Shown: in pieces, positions 22,865 to 31,655 of the stretch | How positions within the stretch are numbered: position 1 is the first letter of the stretch | Layout: every line of letters begins with the position of its first letter | NCBI GenBank assembly: GCA_045636265.1 | Contig: JAZTXD010000186.1 | Coordinates: 1-32,991 of the forward strand | DNA from: Flemingiibacterium sp045636265 | GTDB lineage: Bacteria; Bacillota; Clostridia; Oscillospirales; CAG-272 | Length of the DNA stretch: 32,991 nt | Direction of reading: 5' to 3' | Notes under the pieces: generated by a model | Told to the model about the DNA's origin: nothing | What the model saw: only the letters and a program-made list of their open reading frames with translations | Databases searched by the model: none | Position numbers and translations under genes: made by a program

Positions 22865-24853
22865 CTAACCTCCGATTTTAGTGTTATGTTTGTTCTGATT
22901 TTGTTTTTTGCCTGAAGGAGCCTTTGCCGGCTTCAATATAACCCCCGACATCGCCGGAAGATTTATTTTTAACTCACGGCTCCCGTCAAACGCCGCAGAT
23001 GTTCCAAGCATCCCGTCATTCAACCGGTCCTTTCCTCCGTATTCACCTCTGTCTGAATTAAAAACCTCCGTGTAACTTATATCTCTCATGCGCGTAAGCA
23101 GAAAATCTGCGCGCTCAACACCGGAAAAGTTTATAACAACCACCAGCTCCTCGCCGTGCCTGCCGATGCGGCGGTAGGCGATCACGTTAAGCTCGTTCAT
23201 GTCGGGATATATCCACTCAAATCCCTCCCATGAGAAATCCCTTTCCCAAAGCTGCGGCGAATTCAGATAAAAACGGTTCAGCTCGGCGGTAAAATGCTGT
23301 GCCTTTCGGTGAGCATCATAGTCAAGCATAAACCATTCAAGCTCGTTTTCATAATCCCATTCGCGAAACGGCGCATACTCGCATCCCATAAACGTGAGCT
23401 TTTTGCCCGGATGCGTTATCATATACAAAAGAAACGCGCGATATCCCGCAAATTTCATTTCGTAATCGCCGAACTGTTTGTCGAGAAGCGAGCGCTTACC
23501 GTGCACGACCTCATCGTGTGATACAGGAAGAATATAGTTTTCCGAAAGCGAATATACCATGGGAAACGTCAGCTTATCGTGGTGATATTTTCTGAAAACG
23601 GGATCGATTCCAACATATTCAAAGGTGTCATTTGCCCAACCCATATTCCATTTGAAATTGAATCCGAGTCCCCCGTCGTGCACTGGTTTTGTAATCATCG
23701 GCCAGTCGGTAGACTCCTCCGCTATCATAAGCGCGTCGGGAAACTCCGCGAACACGGCTGTGTTAAGCTTTTTGAAAAAAGCGATTGCCTCAAGGTTTTT
23801 GTTTTCTCCGTGCTGGTTGGGTATCCACTCGCCGGGGTCACGGTCAAAATCAAGATACAGCATGGATGCCACGGCATCGACACGAAGTCCGTCGATATGG
23901 AACTCACGCAGCCAATAAAGCGCGTTTGAAATAAGAAAGCACTCAACTTCGTTTCTTGCCACATCAAAAAATCTCGTCCCCCACACTCGGTGTTCCATTC
24001 GGTCGCGCCCCTGATATTCGTAAAGCGGACCGCCGTCAAACTCATAAAGACCGTGCTCATCCTTTGGAAAATGTGCCGGGACAAAGTCAAGTATCACGCC
24101 GATATTCTCGGAGTGGAGCTTGTTCACGAAATAGCGAAAATCCTCGGGCGTGCCGTATCTTGCGCTGGGAGAATAGTATCCGCATACCTGATAGCCCCAT
24201 GAGCCGTCAAAGGGATGCTCCGATATAGGTAGCAGTTCCACATGAGTATATCCCATTTTTTTAAGATACGGAGCAAGTTCATCAGCAATTTCTCGGTAAC
24301 TCAAATAATTTTCGCCGGACTTTGTGCTTTTGCCATCCCTTGTCTTCCATGAGCCAAGATGCATCTCATAAATATTCATCGGCGCTTTGAAGAATTCACC
24401 GTCCTTGCCGCCTGTCACTGTCTTTCGGCGTTTTTTGAGCCACTGGGAATCCGTCCAGTCAAACGCATCCGCGGTATATATCCTCGAGGCGGTATTTTTG
24501 AGCGTTTCGGAAAATCTCGCATATGGGTCAGCCTTGAGTCTGACACCGTTTCTTCCGGTAACACGGTATTTGTAAGCGCAAAGCTCCAGCGACTCGTCCG
24601 ACACGAGGACATATTCCCACACCCCCATGTCGGTAACTCTTCGCATTTCATACCCTCTGTCCCAGCCGATAAAATCTCCCACAAGCTCTATTCCCTCGGC
24701 ATTCGGTGCCCACACGCGGAATGTGTACGTGTATATCTTCCCGTCATATTTGCCGTGACAGCCGAGGTATTCATACGAGCGAAAATTTGTCCCCTGGTGA
24801 AAGAGATACGGCGCAAGCTCACCCGTATTTCCGGCTGAACGTTTTCTCTTCAT
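22865..24853 (-). CDS. glgB: 1,4-alpha-glucan branching enzyme
   Basis: A 662-residue GH13 enzyme that introduces alpha-1,6 branches in glycogen. An N-terminal carbohydrate-binding/beta domain (about 30-130, FRVWAPNAEGIELVGDF) precedes the catalytic barrel. The catalytic triad is D326 (GLRVDAVAS), E379 (MIAEESTDWP) and D447 (PVSHDEVVHGK). The C-terminal tail from about 645 is a basic, lysine- and asparagine-rich extension that is not part of the normal fold. It is the first gene of the glycogen operon; AGGAG lies 12 bases before the ATG. Confidence 0.96.
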   Translation of the reverse strand: MKRKRSAGNTGELAPYLFHQGTNFRSYEYLGCHGKYDGKIYTYTFRVWAPNAEGIELVGDFIGWDRGYEMRRVTDMGVWEYVLVSDESLELCAYKYRVTGRNGVRLKADPYARFSETLKNTASRIYTADAFDWTDSQWLKKRRKTVTGGKDGEFFKAPMNIYEMHLGSWKTRDGKSTKSGENYLSYREIADELAPYLKKMGYTHVELLPISEHPFDGSWGYQVCGYYSPSARYGTPEDFRYFVNKLHSENIGVILDFVPAHFPKDEHGLYEFDGGPLYEYQGRDRMEHRVWGTRFFDVARNEVECFLISNALYWLREFHIDGLRVDAVASMLYLDFDRDPGEWIPNQHGENKNLEAIAFFKKLNTAVFAEFPDALMIAEESTDWPMITKPVHDGGLGFNFKWNMGWANDTFEYVGIDPVFRKYHHDKLTFPMVYSLSENYILPVSHDEVVHGKRSLLDKQFGDYEMKFAGYRAFLLYMITHPGKKLTFMGCEYAPFREWDYENELEWFMLDYDAHRKAQHFTAELNRFYLNSPQLWERDFSWEGFEWIYPDMNELNVIAYRRIGRHGEELVVVINFSGVERADFLLTRMRDISYTEVFNSDRGEYGGKDRLNDGMLGTSAAFDGSRELKINLPAMSGVILKPAKAPSGKKQNQNKHNTKIGG

Positions 24854-24902
24854 AATAAACAGCCACTCCTAAAAATTCAAGATTTTAACTTCTCTGTGTA
24901 CT

Positions 24903-24908
24903 ATTATA
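24903..24908 (-). promoter_or_regulatory. Probable -10 box of the glycogen operon
   Basis: TATAAT on the minus strand, 50 bases before the glgB start. No good -35 lies at 16-18 bases; TCGACA at 21 bases is too far. This suggests an activator-dependent or weak promoter, or a different start. Confidence 0.45.
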
Positions 24909-24961
24909 CCCCATATGCGCCGGATAATTTGTCGAAATGCGAGAGAGATAAAATTTTATAC

Positions 24962-24993
24962 AAAAAATCCCCGAAGCAACTCTGCCTCGGGGA
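24962..24993 (-). terminator. recQ terminator
   Basis: An 11-bp stem (TCCCCGAGGCA / TGCTTCGGGGA, one G-T pair) with loop GAGT is followed by six T on the minus strand. It separates recQ from the glycogen operon. Confidence 0.9.
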
Positions 24994-25007
24994 CTTCGCG
25001 TATTCAC

Positions 25008-26834
25008 TTATTTCATCGACTTTACGATTCCTATAATTGCCGTGCCGTACTTTTCGGCCTTGTCGGCACCGATACCGTTAACGTTCAGAAGCTCAAAAAT
25101 ATTTGTGGGCTTTTTAGCGGCGAGATTTTTAAGCGTCATATCGGTGAATATAACGTATGCCGGCACGCCCTTGCGCTCCGCCGTTTCACGTCGGAAGGCC
25201 CTGAGCTTTTCATACAGCGCGCGGTCAACCGTGGCATCGAGCACCGTTTCGCTCGTGCGGTGACGGCGCGATTTGGGAGATTTCTCCTTCTTTATTTTGA
25301 GAGTAAGACTCTTACCCGAAGACAGAAATCTGTCAAGCTCACGCGTTATCGAAAGCGTTGGGTACTGACCGTTTGAGCGCTCAAGCAGGCCTGACTCGAC
25401 CATGCGCGAGATAACATCGCGTATTATCTCACCAGAGATGTTCGAGAGCATGCCAAACGAGCGATCATGGGTAAAACCGAGCGCCGCCATTCTGCCGTTA
25501 TCCACTCCGCGAAGATAATCCGTTATGAAAACAGCTCCGTATCGCTCGCCCGTAACGTCAAGTGCCGTATACACGGCTTTCACGATTTCGGTAACATCAT
25601 ACGCCCCCGTTTCCTCGCGGCAGGATGAGCACTTTTCGCACCTTTCCGTCTTTGCCGTCTCACCGAAATACCGCAGGATAAACGTGCGCAGACATTCGGT
25701 TGTATTCGCATAGGATATCATTTGCGAGAGCTTCTCGTGGCGGCGTTTCTTTGCCCGCTCAAGCTCATCGCCGTCAAGTCCTTCGTCATCAACGCTATTT
25801 TCTATCAAAAATTTCGCAGTATGTATATCCGCGGCGTTGTACAGAAGAATACAGTCCGCCTCACTTCCGTCGCGACCCGCTCTTCCGGCTTCCTGATAAT
25901 ACGCTTCCATCGACATGGGAATATTATAGTGGATAATAAACTGCACATCCGGCTTGTCGATTCCCATTCCGAAAGCATTTGTGGCAATCATAACCGGCTT
26001 TATGTCCCGTATGAACGCTTCCTGATTGTTCGCACGCTCGGCATCGGAAAGCCCGGCATGATAGTAGGTTACATTGTACCCTGCCGCATCGAGCGCCGAA
26101 TATATCTTCTCAACATTCTTGCGCGTCATGGCGTAAATGATTCCCGATTTATCGGGGTTTTCATCAAGATATGTGCGAATGTATTCGAGCCTTGATTCTG
26201 TGTCGGTAACGCCGAAATATAGATTCGGTCGGTCAAATCCGGTCGTAAGCTCAAACGGACGCTCGAGCTTTAATAATTCGCTGATATCCTCTTTAACCTG
26301 CGCCGTTGCCGTGGCGGTGAACGCCGCCACAACCGGACGGTGAGGAAGTCCGGCAACGAAATCCGCTATATCCGTATAGCTCGGACGGAAATCGTGTCCC
26401 CACTGCGATACACAGTGCGCCTCATCAACGGCGATAAGCGAAATGTCGAGCATGCTTACAAGCTCCAAAAAGCCGTCTGTCATGAGTCTTTCGGGCGCTA
26501 TGTATATTATTTTATAAACTCCGGCGCGAATATTTCCGAGCGCGAGTCCGTACTGGCGCGGTGTTAATGAACTGTTAAGATATGCCGCGCGGATTCCGTT
26601 CTGATTGAGTGCGCTGACCTGGTCCTTCATAAGCGAGATAAGCGGAGATATTACGAGAGTGATGCCGGGCAGCATCATTGCCGGTATCTGATAGCACACA
26701 GACTTTCCTGCACCTGTCGGCATTACGGCGAGCACGTCCCGCCCTGCCATGATGCTGTCTATTATACTCTCCTGTCCCTCTCTGAAAGAGGTATAGCCGT
26801 AGTATTTTTTTAATATATCGTATTTGTCGGACAC
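25008..26834 (-). CDS. recQ: ATP-dependent DNA helicase RecQ
   Basis: A 608-residue 3'-to-5' DNA helicase used in recombinational repair. Walker A is PTGAGKS (Lys44), Walker B is DEAH (137-140), and helicase domain 2 includes GMGIDKPDVQFIIHY and QEAGRAGRDG. The RecQ zinc domain has cysteines in CLRTFILRYFGE and RCEKCSSC, followed by a winged helix and an HRDC domain (about 535-608). The start is taken as GTG at 26834 because GGGAG (26847..26843) lies 8 bases upstream; an in-frame TTG at 26849 would overlap that site and add five residues. Confidence 0.93.
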   Translation of the reverse strand: MSDKYDILKKYYGYTSFREGQESIIDSIMAGRDVLAVMPTGAGKSVCYQIPAMMLPGITLVISPLISLMKDQVSALNQNGIRAAYLNSSLTPRQYGLALGNIRAGVYKIIYIAPERLMTDGFLELVSMLDISLIAVDEAHCVSQWGHDFRPSYTDIADFVAGLPHRPVVAAFTATATAQVKEDISELLKLERPFELTTGFDRPNLYFGVTDTESRLEYIRTYLDENPDKSGIIYAMTRKNVEKIYSALDAAGYNVTYYHAGLSDAERANNQEAFIRDIKPVMIATNAFGMGIDKPDVQFIIHYNIPMSMEAYYQEAGRAGRDGSEADCILLYNAADIHTAKFLIENSVDDEGLDGDELERAKKRRHEKLSQMISYANTTECLRTFILRYFGETAKTERCEKCSSCREETGAYDVTEIVKAVYTALDVTGERYGAVFITDYLRGVDNGRMAALGFTHDRSFGMLSNISGEIIRDVISRMVESGLLERSNGQYPTLSITRELDRFLSSGKSLTLKIKKEKSPKSRRHRTSETVLDATVDRALYEKLRAFRRETAERKGVPAYVIFTDMTLKNLAAKKPTNIFELLNVNGIGADKAEKYGTAIIGIVKSMK

Positions 26835-26869
26835 CGTTATCACTCCCAACCTGTCACATACTAAAGAAT

Positions 26870-26897
26870 ATTATAGCACAAAAAAGCTTTTTAGCAA
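26870..26897 (-). promoter_or_regulatory. recQ promoter
   Basis: TTGCTA at 26897..26892 and TATAAT at 26875..26870 on the minus strand, spacer 16 bases. The -35 box overlaps one arm of an inverted repeat (26896-26914). Confidence 0.65.
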
Positions 26898-26914
26898 TAG
26901 CTTTCACAGCTATT
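26896..26914. repeat. Perfect 7-bp inverted repeat at the recQ promoter
   Basis: AATAGCT and AGCTATT are separated by TTCAC. The repeat touches the recQ -35 box, so it could be an operator. Confidence 0.4.
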
Positions 26915-26931
26915 CTCCCACGCCGATGCAG

Positions 26932-26956
26932 AAAGTGCACCAAAAAGGTACACTTT
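26932..26956. repeat. Inverted repeat in the recQ-nrdD intergenic region
   Basis: Arms AAAGTGCACC and GGTACACTTT around AAAAA, 9 of 10 pairs matching. There is no T-run, and it lies upstream of both promoters, so it looks more like a protein-binding site than a terminator. Confidence 0.45.
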
Positions 26957-27000
26957 ATTTTGTATATATCGCCAAAAATAAAATATTGTGTCGATAACTA

Positions 27001-27029
27001 TTGACACGGGACACAATATATGGTATCAT
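27001..27029 (+). promoter_or_regulatory. nrdDG promoter
   Basis: TTGACA (27001-27006), 17-base spacer, TATCAT (27024-27029). The spacer and -10 box overlap the first NrdR box. Confidence 0.75.
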
Positions 27030-27057
27030 GTAGAAGCATCCACTACTATATGTTGTG
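27011..27057 (+). promoter_or_regulatory. Tandem NrdR boxes
   Basis: Two 16-base sites, ACACAATATATGGTAT (27011-27026) and ACTACTATATGTTGTG (27042-27057), resemble the NrdR consensus ACACWATATATWGTGT. They are separated by 15 bases, the spacing known for cooperative NrdR binding. The first covers the promoter core and the second the early transcribed region, as expected for repression by NrdR when dATP is plentiful. The nrdR gene itself is not in this window. Confidence 0.78.
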
Positions 27058-27109
27058 GTTTTTATTGTAAAAACAATTTTCCTAAATATAAACAGATTGG
27101 AGAAAAGCC

Positions 27110-29284
27110 ATGAAGATAATCAAGCGCAACGGCTCCGAAGCCGAGTTCGATAAAGCAAAAATAGCAACTGCAATAGCAAAAGCAAACGAAGCAGTTGATG
27201 AAAGCTACCGCATCACGCCTCTCCAGCTTGAGAGAATCGTTGAAAGCGTTGTGATAAGCTGTGAATCGCTCGGCCGCTCGCCCGAGGTCGAGGAAGTACA
27301 GGACATGGTCGAGCATCAGCTCATGGCGCACGGCGCGTTTGAGCTTGCGAAAATATACATCACATATCGCTACACAAGAAGCCTTGTCCGTCAGTCCAAC
27401 ACCACGGACGATAAGATTCTCTCGCTCATCGAATGCAACAACGAGGAAGCAAAGCAGGAAAACTCCAACAAAAATCCCGTTATCAACTCCACCCAGCGTG
27501 ACTACATGGCAGGCGAGGTTTCGCGCGATATCACAAACCGTATACTGCTCCCCGAGGATATCGTAAAGGCGCACAACGAGGGAATCATCCACTTCCACGA
27601 CACCGACTACTTCGCACAGCATATGCACAACTGTGACCTTGTAAACCTCGAGGACATGCTCCAGAACGGTACCGTTATCACGGGCACGCTCATCGAGCGT
27701 CCGCACAGCTTTTCCACCGCGTGCAACATCGCCACACAGATTATAGCGCAGGTTGCATCAAATCAGTACGGCGGTCAGTCGATATCATTAACACATCTCG
27801 CGCCGTTCGTGGATGTCAGCCGTAAGAAGATAACCGAGGACGTTAAGGCAGAAAATGCCGACATCGGACGTGAGCTTACAGAGGCACAGATAAGTGAGAT
27901 CGTTGAGCGCAGACTCCGTGAGGAGATTCGTCGCGGCGTTCAGACGATACAGTATCAGGTAGTAACACTGCTCACCACAAACGGACAGGCTCCGTTTGTC
28001 ACCGTATTCATGTATCTGGGCGAAACGAAAAATGAGGATGAAAAGCGCGACCTTGCTCTGATAATTGAGGAGGTCCTCGCACAGCGCTATCAGGGCGTCA
28101 AGAACGAAAAGGGCGTTTGGGTAACGCCGGCGTTCCCGAAGCTTGTATACGTTCTCGAAGAGGACAACATAAACGAGGATGCGCCCTACTACTACCTCAC
28201 AAAGCTTGCGGCAAAATGTACCGCAAAGCGCATGGTTCCCGACTACATCTCCGAAAAGAAGATGCTGGAATTAAAAATCGACAAGAACGGCGAGGGGCAT
28301 TGCTACACATGCATGGGATGCCGCAGCTTCTTAACGCCTTATGTTGATGAAAACGGTCAGCCAAAGTATTACGGCAGATTCAACCAGGGCGTTGTAACCT
28401 TAAACCTTGTCGATATCGCGCTCACATCAGCGCGTGACCGTGACACCTTCTGGCAGACCTTTGACGAGCGTCTTGAGCTTTGTCACCGCGCACTTATGTG
28501 CCGTCACAACCGACTCAAGGGTACGCTCTCCGACGCCGCGCCTATCCTCTGGCAATACGGTGCCCTCGCAAGACTCGAAAAGGGCGAAACCATCGACAAG
28601 CTCCTCTATGGCGGATACTCCACGATCTCGCTCGGATACGCAGGACTTTACGAGTGTGTACGCTACATGACGGGCAAATCGCACACCGATCCCGAAGCAA
28701 CGCCGTTTGCACTTGAGGTTATGGAATACATGAACGCCGCGTGCAAAAAGTGGAAGGCCGAGCACAATATCGACTTCTCGCTCTACGGCACACCGCTTGA
28801 ATCTACCACCTACAAGTTCGCAAAATGCCTGCAGCGCAGATTCGGTATCATTAAAGATGTCACCGATAAATCGTATATCACAAACTCCTATCACATCCAT
28901 GTTACCGAGGAAGTCAACGCATTTGACAAGCTCATATTCGAGGCGAAGTTCCAGGCGCTCTCCCCCGGCGGCGCGATAAGCTACGTCGAGGTGCCGAACA
29001 TGCAGAACAACCTCGAGGCTGTAATGCAGGTCATCCGCTGTATCTACGACAACATCATGTACGCCGAGCTTAACACCAAGAGCGACTACTGCCAGGTGTG
29101 CGGCTTCGACGGCGAAATTGAGATAAAGGACCAGAACGGCAAGCTTGTCTGGACATGTCCGCAGTGCGGCAATCAGGATCAGGACAAGATGAACGTTGCC
29201 CGCCGTACCTGCGGCTATATCGGCACACAGTATTGGAACCAGGGCAGAACGCAGGAAATCAAGGAGAGAGTACTTCACTTATAA
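27110..29284 (+). CDS. nrdD: Anaerobic ribonucleoside-triphosphate reductase (class III)
   Basis: A 724-residue glycyl-radical enzyme that reduces ribonucleoside triphosphates to deoxynucleotides without oxygen. An ATP-cone domain opens the protein (MKIIKRNGSEAEFDKAKIATAI, about 1-90) and senses dATP/ATP. The C-terminal zinc site is CQVCGF plus CPQCGN, and the glycyl-radical loop is RRTCGYIGTQYWNQGR with the radical Gly at about 702. GGAGA lies 6-7 bases before the ATG. Its stop overlaps the nrdG start. The promoter carries NrdR boxes. Confidence 0.97.
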   Translation: MKIIKRNGSEAEFDKAKIATAIAKANEAVDESYRITPLQLERIVESVVISCESLGRSPEVEEVQDMVEHQLMAHGAFELAKIYITYRYTRSLVRQSNTTDDKILSLIECNNEEAKQENSNKNPVINSTQRDYMAGEVSRDITNRILLPEDIVKAHNEGIIHFHDTDYFAQHMHNCDLVNLEDMLQNGTVITGTLIERPHSFSTACNIATQIIAQVASNQYGGQSISLTHLAPFVDVSRKKITEDVKAENADIGRELTEAQISEIVERRLREEIRRGVQTIQYQVVTLLTTNGQAPFVTVFMYLGETKNEDEKRDLALIIEEVLAQRYQGVKNEKGVWVTPAFPKLVYVLEEDNINEDAPYYYLTKLAAKCTAKRMVPDYISEKKMLELKIDKNGEGHCYTCMGCRSFLTPYVDENGQPKYYGRFNQGVVTLNLVDIALTSARDRDTFWQTFDERLELCHRALMCRHNRLKGTLSDAAPILWQYGALARLEKGETIDKLLYGGYSTISLGYAGLYECVRYMTGKSHTDPEATPFALEVMEYMNAACKKWKAEHNIDFSLYGTPLESTTYKFAKCLQRRFGIIKDVTDKSYITNSYHIHVTEEVNAFDKLIFEAKFQALSPGGAISYVEVPNMQNNLEAVMQVIRCIYDNIMYAELNTKSDYCQVCGFDGEIEIKDQNGKLVWTCPQCGNQDQDKMNVARRTCGYIGTQYWNQGRTQEIKERVLHL

Positions 29285-29805
29285 TGCATTACGGAAATAT
29301 TAAAAACTGCGACGTCGCTAACGGTGAGGGCGTTCGCGTAACGCTCTTTGTGTCGGGGTGCACGAATCATTGCGAGCATTGCTTTCAGCCCGAAACGTGG
29401 GACTTTTCATACGGCGAGGAGTTCAACGGCGAGGTCGAGGACAAAATCATCGCCATGCTTGCGCCGGCTTATATAAACGGACTCACGCTCCTTGGCGGCG
29501 AGCCGTTTGAGCCGCAGAACCAGCGCGCGCTTCTGCCGTTTATTAAGCGAGTACGCGAGGCGTATCCGAACAAAACGGTATGGGCATTTTCGGGATTCAC
29601 CTACGAGGAGCTGACACGCGACGGCTCGCATCCGAGATGCGAGTGTACGGATGAAATCCTTGACAACATCGACGTGCTCGTTGACGGGCGGTATGAGCAT
29701 GACAAGCGAAATCTGATGCTTAAATTCCGCGGCTCGTCAAATCAGCGGCTCATTGATATGAAAAAGACCCGCGCCGCGGGTGCGGTGGTATTGGTTGAGG
29801 AATAA
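29284..29805 (+). CDS. nrdG: Anaerobic ribonucleotide reductase activating protein
   Basis: A 173-residue radical SAM activase that generates the glycyl radical on NrdD. The cluster motif is CxxxCxxC (C26, C30, C33 in GCTNHCEHC), with LTLLGGEPFEPQN as the GGE motif. The start ATG at 29284 overlaps the nrdD stop (TAATG); the frame is open further upstream inside nrdD, but the family begins at MHYGNIKNCDVANGEG. A terminator follows directly, so the operon is nrdD-nrdG. Confidence 0.95.
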   Translation: MHYGNIKNCDVANGEGVRVTLFVSGCTNHCEHCFQPETWDFSYGEEFNGEVEDKIIAMLAPAYINGLTLLGGEPFEPQNQRALLPFIKRVREAYPNKTVWAFSGFTYEELTRDGSHPRCECTDEILDNIDVLVDGRYEHDKRNLMLKFRGSSNQRLIDMKKTRAAGAVVLVEE

Positions 29806-29808
29806 AAG

Positions 29809-29834
29809 CGGGAGGCGAAACGCCTCCCGTTTTT
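29809..29834 (+). terminator. nrdDG terminator
   Basis: 9-bp perfect stem (CGGGAGGCG / CGCCTCCCG), loop AAA, then TTTTT. Confidence 0.9.
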
Positions 29835-29843
29835 CGTACTCTC

Positions 29844-31394
29844 TCAAGATTGTGCACCTGATGCCCCCATGGCACCGCGTGCCCATTTTAAGTCCTCCCG
29901 GCTTACAGCACCGGTTCCTACCAAAAGCAACAGATACACTGCCAGCGCAAGAGCCGCGCTCACAATAAACGACAACCATCCAAACGGCAATGCCTGAAGA
30001 TTAAGAAGCCGCATTACCGCCACAGCTCCGAGCGCACACAGCACCGGCTTTGCGAAATCGCGCACAACTCTCGACGAAAATCCGCTCACCTTTGTCAGCC
30101 GCCACAGGCTCAGCGAAGCGTTTACCACCTCGGCTATATATATTGTAACGATATATCCCCAAATGCCAATTCTCGGGCAAAGAAGATACACAAAGAGTGT
30201 ACACATCGCCGCATCGAGAATGTTGACCTTCATGCAGTACACCTGCTCACCCATTCCCTTGAGAATGGCGTCTATGGCATGGTCGAGATACATCACCGGT
30301 ATAAGCGGTGCCATTACGCGGATAAATTCACCGGCATCGGCGCTGTCGTATATAAGCATACCAAGCTCGTGCGAAAACATGCTCATTATCGCCGCACAGC
30401 CAACAGAGAATATCAGCGTAAGTCCAAGGGTACGCGATATCATATATTTGATATGTCCGGGATTTTGTTTGGTCTGCGCCTCGGAAAACTCGGGGATGAG
30501 AAGTCCCGTGAAGGAATAAAGAAGCGCCGTCGGGAACATTATCACAGGCATTACCATACCGCACAGTACGCCATATGTTGCAAGCGCAGTGGCAGCTGTT
30601 GCGGGATTTTTTTTGAGTCCGCGCGGGATTAACATATGCTCAAGGGTTGTAAGTCCCGAGCGGACATAAGCCGCCGCGGCAACGGGAACTGTTATTCCGA
30701 AAAGCTCGCGTGTGAGCGCCTTGCCGCACTGTGAGCTGACTTTGCCCGTGCGCTTGTTTCTTCTATCGCACAGATAAAGTATAGGCGCCATTGTAAAGGA
30801 CGCCATTTCGGCGAGCGCGCCGCCGCCGACCAGTGCCATGCACGCATATTCTATCCCTTCGGGTATGATAAATAGAATCAGCCATCCGCAAAACAGTACC
30901 TTGAAAATCTGCTCGAATATCTGCGTTGCCGCACTCTTTGACACCTTTCTGACAGCCGTAAAGTATCCGTGCAGGACATTGGAAAGCGAAATGAACGGCA
31001 AACTTATTGCAAGCAGCTTCAGTGCAAAATTGCATCGCATATCGCCAAGCCACCGCAAGGCAACAAACTCAGAGCCGAAAAACAGCAGCAAAAATGCCGC
31101 CGCACCGCATGCCCCGGCATAGACAAGACATCTTCTCATAGCCGCACTTGCAGCGGCTTCATCTCCTGTTCCGAGCGCCTTGGCGCACATCCTCGTTGAT
31201 GCAAGATTCACTCCCGACGCCGCCACAGTGACCGACAGTCCGTACACACTCATTATAAGCGTGTAAAGTCCCATTCCGTCCGCACCGAGCCGTCTTGACA
31301 CAAAAGCGCCCCACGCCACACCGAGCGTGCGAAGCAAAAGTGATGTCACCGCCATTATAATTCCATTTATGATAAACCTGCGCGCTCTACGCAT
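29844..31394 (-). CDS. SpoVB/MurJ-type polysaccharide flippase
   Basis: A 516-residue integral membrane protein of the MATE-like flippase superfamily (MviN/MurJ, SpoVB, Wzx), with about 14 helices. The N-terminus INGIIMAVTSLLLRTLGVAW and GADGMGLYTLIMSVYGL are typical of SpoVB-like members, as are FEQIFKVLF and PTALLYSFTGLLIPEFSEA. It should flip an undecaprenyl-linked sugar precursor (lipid II or a related molecule) across the membrane. GGAGG 8 bases upstream supports the start. It is a single gene, convergent with nrdG. Whether it acts in sporulation or general envelope synthesis cannot be told; no sporulation genes are near. Confidence 0.87.
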   Translation of the reverse strand: MRRARRFIINGIIMAVTSLLLRTLGVAWGAFVSRRLGADGMGLYTLIMSVYGLSVTVAASGVNLASTRMCAKALGTGDEAAASAAMRRCLVYAGACGAAAFLLLFFGSEFVALRWLGDMRCNFALKLLAISLPFISLSNVLHGYFTAVRKVSKSAATQIFEQIFKVLFCGWLILFIIPEGIEYACMALVGGGALAEMASFTMAPILYLCDRRNKRTGKVSSQCGKALTRELFGITVPVAAAAYVRSGLTTLEHMLIPRGLKKNPATAATALATYGVLCGMVMPVIMFPTALLYSFTGLLIPEFSEAQTKQNPGHIKYMISRTLGLTLIFSVGCAAIMSMFSHELGMLIYDSADAGEFIRVMAPLIPVMYLDHAIDAILKGMGEQVYCMKVNILDAAMCTLFVYLLCPRIGIWGYIVTIYIAEVVNASLSLWRLTKVSGFSSRVVRDFAKPVLCALGAVAVMRLLNLQALPFGWLSFIVSAALALAVYLLLLVGTGAVSREDLKWARGAMGASGAQS

Positions 31395-31564
31395 TCAAAG
31401 CACCTCCGCTACATATACATTAGTATGAACTTTTTTCTAAAATTTCCATATTCTATATATACTACCTTAAATTTAGTTAAATTACTTTAATTTAAATAAA
31501 ACCCATAAAATATATCTTTTCAATTTATTTACAAATTAAAGCGTGAAATTTTTGAAAAAATATA

Positions 31565-31593
31565 TTGCAAAATGGAATAATATGTAGTATAAT
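31565..31593 (+). promoter_or_regulatory. gdhA promoter
   Basis: TTGCAA (31565-31570), 17-base spacer, TATAAT (31588-31593), in a very AT-rich intergenic stretch (31395-31655) that shows no other gene. Confidence 0.72.
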
Positions 31594-31655
31594 AGGACAT
31601 GTAAATTACCGTACTAAATTGTGCGGAATCCAAATACAAAAAGAGGTACACTCCA

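Noticed and set aside
28427..29278. Minus-strand frame of 283 residues opposite nrdD
   Set aside because: Antisense to the C-terminal half of nrdD, which has intact zinc and glycyl-radical motifs.
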